NCBI GenBank assembly: GCA_017484285.1
Contig: JAFUTH010000020.1
Span: forward strand, 1 to 64,000
From: Treponema sp.
GTDB lineage: Bacteria; Spirochaetota; Spirochaetia; Treponematales; Treponemataceae
Length of the DNA stretch: 64,000 nucleotides
Direction: 5' to 3'
A model generated the notes under the pieces. That model was not told where the DNA came from and searched no databases. It was given only the letters and a program-made list of their open reading frames with translations. The position numbers were made by a program, and so were the translations under genes. This document shows positions 12,501 through 18,865 of this stretch, in pieces. Within the stretch, counting starts at the first letter, position 1. Every line of letters starts with the position of its first letter.

Positions 12501-15500
12501 AGCCCTTGATTGTGGTGTCATATGTTTCTGTTCCATCGGTTGAACTTGTAACTGCGGTCGTGTAGATAATACCGTCTGCGACACCACTGTTTGAATAATT
12601 GCTCGTATCCATTGCGTCTTTAGCGTATGAAACAGTGTCTCCCGAAACAGTCGGATTTCTTACTTGATAGTAAATTGCTTTAATACCAGAGCCGCCATCG
12701 GTAACAGAGCCTGTTACTGAAAGTCCTGTGCTGTTGAACCATGTGCCGGAAGAAGAATACGCTTTTCCACCAATTGTTTCTGCGCTCTCATTGAATGTCG
12801 GAGCCGTTATATCCACCGTATACACAGAAGAAACCCCGTCGTCATACAAACTTTCATTTTCTGCGTTGTCTGTTGCCTTGACACAAACAACGAATTTATC
12901 GCCATTAGAAAGTTTTTTGTCTTCGTCTGTGCTGTTCAAAAGGGAAGTGATGTTAATCGTAAGTGATGGAGTTACCGAAGTGTCTGCCGTAAAGTCAAGA
13001 GCGGTCGCCTCTGCAAGTGGTGTAGCATCTTCGTATTTAGAATTATCCGTAATCTCTTTGAAGATTGCGTATTTTGCGCTCTTAACCGTGCCAACATCGT
13101 TGATTGTCACAGTAACGTCCCGTGTTGAGTTCACAAAATTGTCTTTGTTTGTCGGCGCAGTAATTTTTACGGTTGGGGCTTTTGTATCGACTTCGATTGA
13201 GCGGGTGGTTTGCGTTGCGTAGTTACCCGCTTTGTCGTAAAGCGTCGCGCTGATTGCGTATGTGCTTCCAGAAGAAAGAGCATTACCGTTGTCCTCTGCG
13301 ACAAGAGCCGCCGCCTGAGCCTGTGCAATTGAGAGTTTGACCGTATATTTGAGGTCGTTATCCGCATTCACCTTAGTTGGGGTGATTTTACCATACGTTT
13401 CTACACTCGGTGTAATCTCGTTCTTTCCGATAGTGAATACAATCTTACTCGTATCAATGCCGCTTGCCGTATCTTCGACAGTAAATTCAATGTCTGAAAG
13501 CGCGCTCTTTCCATTGAATGTTACCGTGTCAGCCGCGCTTGCGGTAATTTTCGGAGCGACGTTATCAACTTTGAGTGAATACGTTGTAGCTGAGGGATTA
13601 GAGACATTGCCTACGTTGTCGACGGCAATGTAAATAAGAGTGTTGGCGGTATCGCTTACTTCAAGATCGCGTACTGTCGTTGAGAATGAAGTCGAAGTAG
13701 AAGAATCGGTGTAAATGACACCCGTCGCGTTATTCTCATAATCGCTTGCCGTCATAGCAGTGAGATCGTTAGGATTAGATGACGGAATCAGCTGATAGTA
13801 AATCTTCGAAATGCCACTGCCCGTTTCTGTCCATGAGCCACTTACAAGGAGCGCCGTGTCATTGTAGAAGCCGCTTGAAAACTCTTTGTTATTGAAGAGA
13901 GAAGTTGCAATCACGGGAGCTGAAGTGTCCACTGTATATACAGAAGAAATCGCCGTACCTGTGAACTCGCTTTCATTTTCAGCTTTATCACTTGCCTTTA
14001 CGCATACGACGAATGTATCTGCATCTGTTAATTTGTCACTTGCACCTATGTCGCTATAAATGCCTGAAATATCGATTTCTTTAGAGAGGGAAAGGGCTGT
14101 GTCTTCGGTAAACGTGAAATCACCTGTAAGAAGAGCCGTTTCATTCTCATACGTTGTAAGAGTTGTATCATATTTGAACAATGCCCACTTTGCCGATGCT
14201 ACTGTGCCCGTGTCGTTTATAGAGACAGAGAGAGTTCGTTTGTCTTTAACATACCTGTCTGAGCCAGTTGCAGAGGTAATTGTTACCGTCGGCGCAGTGG
14301 TATCTACCGTAAAGGTATGCACTGTTCCTGTTGTCTCGTTGCTTGCCGCGTCTTTTATGGTGACGTTCACGTTGTAAGAAGAGCCCGAGACAAGCGCATT
14401 TGAATTTGACTCGGCAAGCAAGGCTGTATTAGACGGCGTGACAGTGACTTTGCACGTCTTAATACCGCCGTTTGTTGTCTCCGTTTTATCGCTTATGACG
14501 AGTGTTCCGTACGTTGAGTTTGCGGCAGTAATGACATTCTTGCCGATTGCAACGGAGATTGAGCTTTCATCGATTCCGCTCTCTGCTTCGGCATCGGTGA
14601 GCGTAAATGAGATTGCTTTATCGGCAACCTTTGTACTGATTGTCGTTGTGGTGTTGTTGAGTGCAGTAAGTTCTGGTGCAGTCGTATCAACGTAGACCGT
14701 ACGGCTCGCAACTTCCGAGACGTTTCCAACGTTATCAACGGCAACAAAGAACAAGCTGTTCGCACCGCCCGTAAAGCCAGAGATATTCGCCGTATATGAC
14801 TCAGAGTTTCCGTTGTCGACCGGATAGGTGATGCCCGTGTATGCGCTTGCGTAGTTTTCTTTTGTGAGCGCAACAGTTCCATTCAACTGATAGTACATTG
14901 CCGCAATGCCAGAACCGCTTTCGGTCCAATCTCCGCTGATAGCGAGCGTGCTCTGATTTTGCCAGCTCACTTCACCCGCGACATATGTTTTTGTACCGAT
15001 TTTATCACCTGTGTTCAAGACAGGCGCAGTCGTATCGATGATATACGTGCTTGAGTCTCCCGTACCCGCGTTCGTTGCCGTGTCGGTTGCCGTGATGCGC
15101 ACTACGAATGAGTCCTCGCCAAAGACAGCGGAATTATCGCCCGCTGTGTAAACGTAGAATGAAATGCTCGTGTCGGGAGTGAGGGTAGCGGTATCAGTTG
15201 GTGCCGATGCCAATACAGGCGTGTTATTCGTGACAGACTCAACTGCATAGAATGAAAGCGGAGTGGCGAAAACCGTGTCGCTCGCCTTGAAAATCTGGTA
15301 GCTTGCTGACGCAAGTTCGCCCGCTTCTTTGATGACGACGTTGATTTCTTTGAGACCGTTCACGTATGCTGCTGAACCGCTCACTTTTGTGACGGTGACG
15401 GTAGGAGCGGTTTTGTCGATGCTCAGGATTCCGACGTTGGTCTGCGTATTGTTGCCAGCCGTATCGACGATTGCCGAGGTGACCGTGTAGAGGTTGTTTT

Positions 15501-18500
15501 CCTGGATATTGTCGCCCAATGAACTCTTGAGCGTGACTGTCACCTGATAGCCCGTTACAGTGCTGTCGCTCGCAGCCGAAGCCTTTGAGAGCGCGGTGAT
15601 TTTGCCACTTTCGTTTGTGGTAAGCGTGAGCGGTACATCGGTGATGGAGAGCGTACCGTACGTTTCTACCGCTTTGCTGATGGTATAATCGCCAATCGTG
15701 ACGGAGACTGCCGTCGAGCTACTTGTATCGATGCCACTGTCTGCGTCGTACACGAGGTACGAGAATGTGATGCCATCAGTGGTGTTTTTGAATGTGGTGC
15801 TGTTGAACGCCGTGTAAGCACTGTCGCTTGAAGCAAGTTCTTTGACCGTTGGCTCTGCCGTATCGATGTCGACCGTGCGTGTGTACAGCTGCGAGACGTT
15901 CCCAATGTTGTCGACAATCACATAGCTCAGCACGTTCGAGCCGTTTTTGAATGCGTTGATTGTCTGCGTGAATTCTTCGGTTGAGCCGCCGTCAACGGTG
16001 TAAATCGTGCCCGATGCAATGCCGTCGTTCGCGTAGTTGGCGGTCGTCATGGTGCCCGCCGCGTCATTCGTAACCTGATAGTAGATTGCCTTTACGCCGG
16101 AACCACTTTCTGCAATCGTGCCGCTTACGCCCAATGTGGTGTTGTTGAGCCAGACTTCGGTTGCGTCTTCGCTATACGTGGTGTTTCCGATTTTGTCCGT
16201 TGTAATCGCAGGTGCGGTCGCGTCAATCATGAGGTAAAGATTCGTGCTCGTGGCGGTGGTGTTTCCCGCTTTGTCGGTTGCGTTCACGCTCACCGTGATG
16301 TCAACTGCGCCTGTCTGCGCGACAAAATCCTTTAAAACAGCCGTGAAATTCCATGTCTCACTGTCGTCGAGCTCATCAGAGAATGATGTTGCGCCGTTTG
16401 CGTTAACGCCCGTAATCGTGTAGGTCGTCTTTTCAAGCTCGTAGTTGTCGTTTGAAGAGCCCGAGATGATGTATGAGCCGTCTGCCACAAGCGCGGGATT
16501 GATATAGTAGATGCTGTATGACGTGCCGTTGATGGTGGTGCTTCCGCTTACCGCGTTCGTGATTGAAAGCGATTTGACTGTTGGCGCTTTGGTATCAACG
16601 ATGATTGAACGCTTTTCTGAGACAGTTCCCCCCGATGAGCGGGCGGTAATCGTAACGGCGAGTTTGTATCGTCCTTCGGTTGTGAGCAAGCTGACGAGCC
16701 GTGCCCATGTGGTATCACTGACGGTCTCTTCGCTTACGACAAAACTCCAGTCGTACGTGTACGCTGTTCCGTTCTGGAGCGTGAATGTAGGAATGCCCTC
16801 GATAGAGACTGCGTTTGACGTGTTCGCAGAATCGGTGAACGTGAGTTCGTATGACATGCCCGGCGTCGTTGCCTCTGCCTCATAGAGCGCGACTTCCGTA
16901 GTGACCGTACCCGTATAGGTGATTGAGGCGAGTGCCTTACTCTTGTTGATGATTGAATCATCGGTGAGGTTTGTGTTTGAGTTCGCTTCAAGCTCGCCAA
17001 TCTGAATAGCCGGCGGCTCTGCGACGGTAGAAGCCCAAATACCGTATCCATCGAGTGACGCCGGTACAATGTCCTGACCGTCGATGTCTTTACCGACGAC
17101 AGAGAATTTGTAAGTGCTTCCGCTCACCAAATCAGAGAGCGTCGTGGCAATCGTGAGACTATCCGTGTTCTCGCTTGAGGTTGTGGGCGTGTAGCGGTAG
17201 CTGTCTGAAGCGGCGGTCAAGCCTTGAATCGCAGCCGTTGCCTCCGACTCGCTCATATTGTAAGTCGTCATCGCGTTTTGAATGGCGACCGCTTCATTCC
17301 ATGTCCATACGAGGATTTTGTCGCTTGTACTGCTCATCGCGTCCGAAACGTAGAGCGAGACCGTGCTTGTATCGAGGTTTGTTTCATCGAGACCCGGCGT
17401 GAATGAGATGTTGAGCGCAGAGCCGGTGTAGTATCGTCGGTATCCTGCCGCCTGCCCGGTTGAATTTGCCGTCGCAGAGTTGTACTGAGAATAGGTGTCG
17501 CCGTCAGCCGCGCTTTCGTCGATTGCGTAGCCAGAGACCGCAAAGGTCGGGTTGTTGAGCGGGTTAATCTGGAAGTTGAGGTAGACTTTGCCCGCAGCGG
17601 TGTCGTTATTCTTAATGCTGTCGGCAATGCTGTCTGAGCTTGTGTCGTCAGCCGCACTGCGGTCGCTGCCTGATGAACTGTCGGAAGCAACGCTGTAGCT
17701 GACTGCCGCGTCAAGAATTGAAGAAAGCTCGGCGTTGTCAGTGTAGGTAGTATCCGTTTTGTTGAGGTAATTGCGAAGCGTGAGGACAGAGAAGTCGGTG
17801 AAGCCGTCAAGCTTGCCGCTGATGAGTTTCTGCATGTCGGTTGTGCCGCGGTAATACGTGGTGGTTGCGTTTCCACCAGAAACGCCGTCATCACTTGCAT
17901 CCAGATAGGTCTTTGCGGTGTCCGACACCGTAACCGTGAAATAAAATTCCTTGCTGTCAGCCGTGCCGTTTTCTTCGTAGGCAGCGATGTCTTGCTCGCC
18001 ATACAAGTTTTTGTAGTTGTTCCATTTTTCGGCATTTTCGGTGCGGTCAGCCTCGTCTGCGTAATACTGTGCAATCGTGAGCGGGTTTGCGCTCGACATA
18101 TCGATGATGTCAGAGAACGTGCTGTTAAAGAGATGTGCTCCCGTCGCATCGTAGAAATCGACGACGAGGTTGATTTTGTTGTTGTTTGACATTTCTGAGA
18201 CAGAGCCTTGCAATTGCACTGCCTGTCCGTAGGTTTTTGCCGTGCCCGTTCCCACGCTCGTTGGCTTGGTGAGGACGAGAACCGGTGCGCTGTTATCGAT
18301 AGTAAGTGTGCGTGTGTTTTTGCCAGAGGTACGACCCGCGCCGTCTTTTGCGACAACGGTAAAATCGTATGTGCCGTCGGCGAACTGCCAGCCGTTGTAG
18401 AAGCTGGCGTTTGCATCGTCGTAGTCGTTGAGGGTAACCTGCCACGTCTGCACCGAGTTCTTTGTCGTGATGGTGGCTGTGGTTTCGTAGATGTCTACCT

Positions 18501-18765
18501 TTGTGTCGGGATTGGTGACCGTAACCGTAACCGAGGTGACTCCCTTATCGTCGGTACATGAACCGGCGAGAATGAATTCACCCTTTGCGACCGCTGATGA
18601 CGGCGGGTATGAAATGGTGATGGTCGGGGCTTCGGTATCGACCGATGCACCAAGACCAGAATTGTCACCGCAGGAACTGAGCGACAAGAGCGCCGCAGAA
18701 GCCACCGTGAGTACACTTCTCTTCACTACTTTTTTTACCAACGACATACTGTTTTTAGCACACAT
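559..18765 (-). CDS. Giant (6,068 aa) repetitive Ig-like lipoprotein
   Basis: Predicted surface or outer-membrane lipoprotein. The N-terminus has basic residues (KKVVKR, 11-16), a hydrophobic core and a lipobox LSSC with acylation at Cys32. I use ATG 18765, preceded by an AGGGGG Shine-Dalgarno; a TTG six codons earlier is also in frame. Residues ~30-850 hold Ig-like units of the DTxAPTxxIxxP type. Residues ~850-3,750 contain about eight super-repeats of ~366 aa, each with a GSGIxxIYYQ segment ending VDNVGNVS, a segment like SGIDxSxIxVTIGxNxI, and a segment like YVKDKRTxxVxIxDTGTVxSA. Further Ig-like units follow, an IPT/TIG-like unit lies near 5,350-5,420, and a C-terminal region (~5,450-6,068) resembles a propeller (GYPVVAYYDDSSETLRIAKA). 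Composition is rich in Thr, Ser, Asp and Gly. It lies ~100 nt downstream of the Ig/barrel gene with its own promoter. A role in adhesion or as a surface layer is inferred; no ligand is known. Confidence 0.88.
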   Translation of the reverse strand: MCAKNSMSLVKKVVKRSVLTVASAALLSLSSCGDNSGLGASVDTEAPTITISYPPSSAVAKGEFILAGSCTDDKGVTSVTVTVTNPDTKVDIYETTATITTKNSVQTWQVTLNDYDDANASFYNGWQFADGTYDFTVVAKDGAGRTSGKNTRTLTIDNSAPVLVLTKPTSVGTGTAKTYGQAVQLQGSVSEMSNNNKINLVVDFYDATGAHLFNSTFSDIIDMSSANPLTIAQYYADEADRTENAEKWNNYKNLYGEQDIAAYEENGTADSKEFYFTVTVSDTAKTYLDASDDGVSGGNATTTYYRGTTDMQKLISGKLDGFTDFSVLTLRNYLNKTDTTYTDNAELSSILDAAVSYSVASDSSSGSDRSAADDTSSDSIADSIKNNDTAAGKVYLNFQINPLNNPTFAVSGYAIDESAADGDTYSQYNSATANSTGQAAGYRRYYTGSALNISFTPGLDETNLDTSTVSLYVSDAMSSTSDKILVWTWNEAVAIQNAMTTYNMSESEATAAIQGLTAASDSYRYTPTTSSENTDSLTIATTLSDLVSGSTYKFSVVGKDIDGQDIVPASLDGYGIWASTVAEPPAIQIGELEANSNTNLTDDSIINKSKALASITYTGTVTTEVALYEAEATTPGMSYELTFTDSANTSNAVSIEGIPTFTLQNGTAYTYDWSFVVSEETVSDTTWARLVSLLTTEGRYKLAVTITARSSGGTVSEKRSIIVDTKAPTVKSLSITNAVSGSTTINGTSYSIYYINPALVADGSYIISGSSNDNYELEKTTYTITGVNANGATSFSDELDDSETWNFTAVLKDFVAQTGAVDITVSVNATDKAGNTTATSTNLYLMIDATAPAITTDKIGNTTYSEDATEVWLNNTTLGVSGTIAESGSGVKAIYYQVTNDAAGTMTTANYANDGIASGTIYTVDGGSTEEFTQTINAFKNGSNVLSYVIVDNIGNVSQLYTRTVDIDTAEPTVKELASSDSAYTAFNSTTFKNTTDGITFSYLVYDADSGIDTSSSTAVSVTIGDYTISKAVETYGTLSITDVPLTLTTNESGKITALSKASAASDSTVTGYQVTVTLKSSLGDNIQENNLYTVTSAIVDTAGNNTQTNVGILSIDKTAPTVTVTKVSGSAAYVNGLKEINVVIKEAGELASASYQIFKASDTVFATPLSFYAVESVTNNTPVLASAPTDTATLTPDTSISFYVYTAGDNSAVFGEDSFVVRITATDTATNAGTGDSSTYIIDTTAPVLNTGDKIGTKTYVAGEVSWQNQSTLAISGDWTESGSGIAAMYYQLNGTVALTKENYASAYTGITYPVDNGNSESYTANISGFTGGANSLFFVAVDNVGNVSEVASRTVYVDTTAPELTALNNTTTTISTKVADKAISFTLTDAEAESGIDESSISVAIGKNVITAANSTYGTLVISDKTETTNGGIKTCKVTVTPSNTALLAESNSNALVSGSSYNVNVTIKDAASNETTGTVHTFTVDTTAPTVTITSATGSDRYVKDKRTLSVSINDTGTVASAKWALFKYDTTLTTYENETALLTGDFTFTEDTALSLSKEIDISGIYSDIGASDKLTDADTFVVCVKASDKAENESEFTGTAISSVYTVDTSAPVIATSLFNNKEFSSGFYNDTALLVSGSWTETGSGISKIYYQLIPSSNPNDLTAMTASDYENNATGVIYTDSSTSTSFSTTVRDLEVSDTANTLIYIAVDNVGNVSNPSATTYSLKVDNVAPKITASAADTVTFNGKSALSDIEFTVEDTASGIDTSKIVFTIGKNEITPSVETYGKITPTKVNADNDLKYTVKLSIAQAQAAALVAEDNGNALSSGSTYAISATLYDKAGNYATQTTRSIEVDTKAPTVKITAPTNKDNFVNSTRDVTVTINDVGTVKSAKYAIFKEITDNSKYEDATPLAEATALDFTADTSVTPSLTINITSLLNSTDEDKKLSNGDKFVVCVKATDNAENESLYDDGVSSVYTVDITAPTFNESAETIGGKAYSSSGTWFNSTGLSVTGSVTDGGSGIKAIYYQVRNPTVSGDTVSYAKDAMDTSNYSNSGVADGIIYTTAVTSSTDGTETYDTTIKGFKVSSGANELIYVVVDNVGNAAAVTARQIFVDDKVPSITAPDDVTFGSTITANGKLALPSLTFYALDDDSDISTGSISVTIGENTISIDSSVTDYNKYGTLSVGSKTNGKYLVTLAISAAQAAELVAESNANQLISGGTYSVDAKVYDKAGNVKTTSIRTLSVDTTAPTVKIAAASGTDIYVKDKRTVSITINDTGTVTSATWAIFAYNVAYDTATPLASGSSVSTDTNYDSDFAFTSNTAVTLTKEIDISSISTLSDTTQFVVRVKATDAAGNTSTYTACESPTTYIVDKSVPSITAHSVTGGTSSDENWFNAETLSVTGTVSDVGSGVASVYYQLVAAGSSTEAMTGGEGGNYASKGTQLAIGSNNIFKANVSGFATGENTLYYVLVDNVGNVSSLQQKTVSVDVTAPTVSALASGATNYTDFSGSTLTNGSKDYTFGFTIADGASGLDATTLAATIGGISITNTDSNTASNGSLSVSADGTVALTVKGSAIKSTLTSGQSYAVSVTVKDKAGNPVTQTIHTFNVDTIAPEITFGTARSTYVMNSLSLSATIIESGTLASEGTYYIYNSSTIVDTADLDTNKLASGSLDTSSSSITPTIKLSDDTTFSNGKEIKVVFAVSDTAGNTGYATSSAFTIDKQKPVIATDLINEKAYDASTDTQNWYSSKSLTVSGTWTEEGSGIAAIYYQLIEAGDSATAMTGGSDGNYLTKKTGVFYTTDDGNTESYSTTIKNFAVSSSANKLYYVAVDAVGNVSDVIEHDIYVDNVDPSITAPDGVTFGSTITANGKLELSSLTFYALDDDSDISTGTISVTIGNNTISTDSSVTGYNTYGTLTVGDKTNGKYLVTLEISADQAALLVAETNTNALASGSSYSVNATVYDNAGNSKTTSIRTLKIDTEAPEVTVTKVDSSNAYIKNTKSITASISDTGTLSSAEWAIYEKDTTPTDDTALASANALLTGTISIDDTTVSAVTKPFTINISSLNGESGSLKNGTEFYVYVRAKDGAGNVSNWRATKDGTTYGQSSLYTVDTVAPTLSGDKIGDTTYVADSDNWFNAATLSVEGTWTDASGASTMYYQVNGTTELTETNYTSAVATTNSVTAADSVKTLAVADNAYNTNISGFKTGTNTLIYVAVDAAGNVSAPVTRTVNVDRTAPTITADSTTTTNMGTSSDITLSFTVSESTEESGVNVNTASTGAIYSAEIAVSSSETITITNLSPTYGSIAFGAADTTPTSGYKAYPVTLTLKASALSEKLTNNTSYPVSVTLKDIAGNERTTSVGSVKADKNGPSVTISAHSGSNLYVKDSKQITVSLADAESSKIVSYTYAVFKVAEDGSSMGDMIENTEKTKTLDTDEQATSLEVTPTVDISSIRSLTNGDSFIIGVKATDSLGNESSYYASSTYTVDTEGPSFGSSVSGALAKQVGVTSTSLAAYNENTYFSTDSSLAITGSWIEEGSGIAAVYYEVAQSPTLTPSDYSTFNSFSTTNAETYGNFAQTLSGFTEDGTWYVRLVAVDNVGNVSANAETYTIKRDKTAPTFTESSSGDFDTSVLTNGESDSTSATVSFTFLAGETGATASGLSKENGSVTVTMGTLTARSIKNGLSSDYGEVTLSESPDANGNYTVTVSLNTAKLLAGQSSSTYAINATITDAAGNTATRTVHYLSVDKTAPTLTVTSPSVDSTVNKTITVTGSATDANDIASITLTAVSTTNTTGISKEYAYNGESNTINLTSGTWTATLDTTSLYNGTDTDTLTLTVVATDKAGNSTKVTRTATIDQKSDRPDITINGLTKINGTYVLQLGKNATISGTVTDDDSTSSAVVKTFIVSDTAITSSSDTASGKTDYTSSNGKWSFTPSNTSDGTKTVYFYIVDNGVDASGASTGTFYTGATTTLALPVLLVGTDSVSTETAFSYNSDSVTPVVAQPNLNYSTDGTDAANTTTVDTVETVTPLAVSTSVYVGGANRPYVQFIVSASDANKIAGFTLDLGNTSASLTTKQYSYGKATLALVSDTSFDSYTDMGSATTTDTTTTWTTEFIDLSDFKAHTGAVNLNIVAYDNSGMSGVGSYTFMLDNTAPSISISSPSSTTEQNGTNVTISGTLADTGLAGVASIKYGIPLEGATSIADSAWLGTVETTGTWSLTISDIVNYLVRKDSSNNLSDSETQTHAVTKQSGSVVSGTDIWKIPVYFVSTDNNGNVSEQKTDYFITYNPNADLPITAITYPNSDSYKSSTEQYAPLGGKINAQGTVSFAGSYSVTDSGSAKLKAVYVQLGVINFDDNGNIQSVNWDYLNSDFTSAINFGKDGLTVLTSSQIAENILGSDKTCSDLTFADSSDKYSYGESWWGIAAESSSFGTETLSATWKLVLNNKGGLDTTANGGINRLAIRACGVNSNGKVGSWDGPYYIYVDNGYPTQTVSLKQFKDYPSRNSSVTGDTLFAATADSEKDWTSDMYVRNKNADWYLVVYAYDSQGIKDASTSASVTVSSVSTDLTSSIRKHAVTTGSGDTAITNYYYYIPLNATTGSGTYSVSVTDADTENDHTTPAKYAINIDNTAPEMTSLTDTSSEAIAYNKLKNSNYGVQFGATTTDDSSGVSRIAYYFKRSVTEDDTTTETIELPIPSISSGTATPSSVGDLSVTSDSDSRLVMTVASSKVEGSIGGSTVYTSGDSDDESGLYGVWLSNATRDSDNLTTFTQDYVSDYAEKGLIRVGGIALIGGSYRKIESVSGDTVTFTEEVGSAYTDAFFAMAFIVDNSEGFSNASGTETITNDDGDGVAESIKKGTYKWEWQSKFFSDELDDGPIYINCASFDNAENATPSSTYVMIANNTPRLTKVFLATDLNGDGVYADSEFVQSSVYISRSSTETVDSASKSYLNALTSAEESATAIVTTGSAGDWKDSDGNATLDSKLFRMSDDTVVTFEYVSNYEGYGSGNNGLEAYMTVGSSALSAPESTSTRSIGDVNTIADTTITWSSASKNGIEIPSTKFYNNGQIATFGSYTESTSSADNVAQYLSLTLWDKTTGTSVGTADSGIGTNAVVFGSQYTVLNIPVYFDFVDDKQPTVTIDTITAASATTGHVEQGLMPYTASGEVASKLPSANFTTSGNGQGVVTDQDPKVSGTVVFTGTISDDKRINAVTLQMNGGKGTGGETYIFRAQTAQNVASYADGSLVSNTFTTINNTYGSDAMFTGSGWYFKITSQSFSQESGHTISWELKLDSSWCGSYSTAYDMPIAVTASDGTTTAVTRTQYVDIVPYITSVSRSSSGSVAVGLADYGYINRSKLGHYPVSQGETLTISGYNLKNSTVTVGSTTVTATTSDGATSFVVPARSGALKVTVNGIDSLNNLNGSPTISGNVATAGDYDNNLESYKVRGNSTTYYANDDRYLEVWNLGNYFKNTSGGTEFQMPVMTADYTGNLFASWGAASNGQIMFSYGVSGAATPIFNCYDQPAQYTAVAYDKSDKSGNKTGGASVLYMGEQQGQGGTYSGTGLSSSMIIGGAFVTNIPNSYITNSTTSTWKTDVVTNNPSLKMDNDNTTGFFNLANYDMTRRLGSYTNPKAARYGNYLHNIWYDSYTESLKYSVVNLGGTTVSNWNNRGAAIAGWVVLDGGYTGQDRLHEWTTATTKNNNSLSSGAGYHTVNYKAATNTNYTPNPTYFAKDIFLGAAEPKVATRSSYISAVTTTSLTMTGVTYAQAPAAGDTIALMRNDLGSYTIELRKITGFSDNTITWAGAIASDTAIDSATIYQGDLNVVGGSLDSLASNGSNVKEGSSGSSADMGLDQNGYPVVAYYDDSSETLRIAKATVAEPRLASNWVRTTTSLSCAGSVSIAVDTANNIHVVYKNSDSEMCYVFGVIGTDNKYTLYGPEVIDSTTSSDYVSMSVIETASGKTPCVSYLNSAGTAQSMKYAYRSSAPTATSTFSDDNWDYMIMPSLGTGHYALSSNPVSTEGRTTGWTSETTTVLSNGGSNTATPKTVQAAVAFKSKSQFETAYLLTEQ
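9904..10203 (-). repeat. Intragenic duplicated block, copy 1
   Basis: Codes for one TFYALDDDSDIS-type unit of the giant lipoprotein. It is nearly identical at DNA level to 12103-12402, including 48 identical bases (10079-10126 = 12278-12325). The offset is 2,199 bp, or 733 codons, which is two super-repeats. Confidence 0.85.
12103..12402 (-). repeat. Intragenic duplicated block, copy 2
   Basis: Partner of 9904-10203. The flanks diverge more than the core. This is evidence for recent duplication or gene conversion between super-repeats two units apart. Confidence 0.85.
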
Positions 18766-18810
18766 GTTTTCCCCCTTTTTCAATGGAGACAGACTTTTTT
18801 TTTAAGTTTT

Positions 18811-18854
18811 ACTATAACGCACGATACAGGAATTACACGAAAGTAAATCCTGTA
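18811..18854 (-). promoter_or_regulatory. Promoter and operator-like inverted repeat before the giant gene
   Basis: On the minus strand a -10-like TATAGT lies at 18816-18811, about 45 nt before the ATG, with no good -35. A 12-bp inverted repeat with one mismatch (TACAGGAATTAC at 18825-18836, GTAAATCCTGTA at 18843-18854) covers the position where a -35 would sit. It could be a regulator site, or part of the 3' end of the upstream gene, though no T-run follows as a terminator would need. Confidence 0.4.
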
Positions 18855-18865
18855 CTGACAACACA

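Noticed and set aside
17334-18416. Long antisense or alternate-frame ORF of 360 codons on the minus strand inside the giant gene
   Set aside because: Basic, low-complexity translation caused by the Thr/Ser-rich codon bias of the real frame; no start signal or domain.
559-18765. Possible CRISPR or satellite array because of regular DNA repeats
   Set aside because: The repeats are in one open frame, long (~1.1 kb) and protein-level; there are no short direct repeats with unique spacers and no cas genes.
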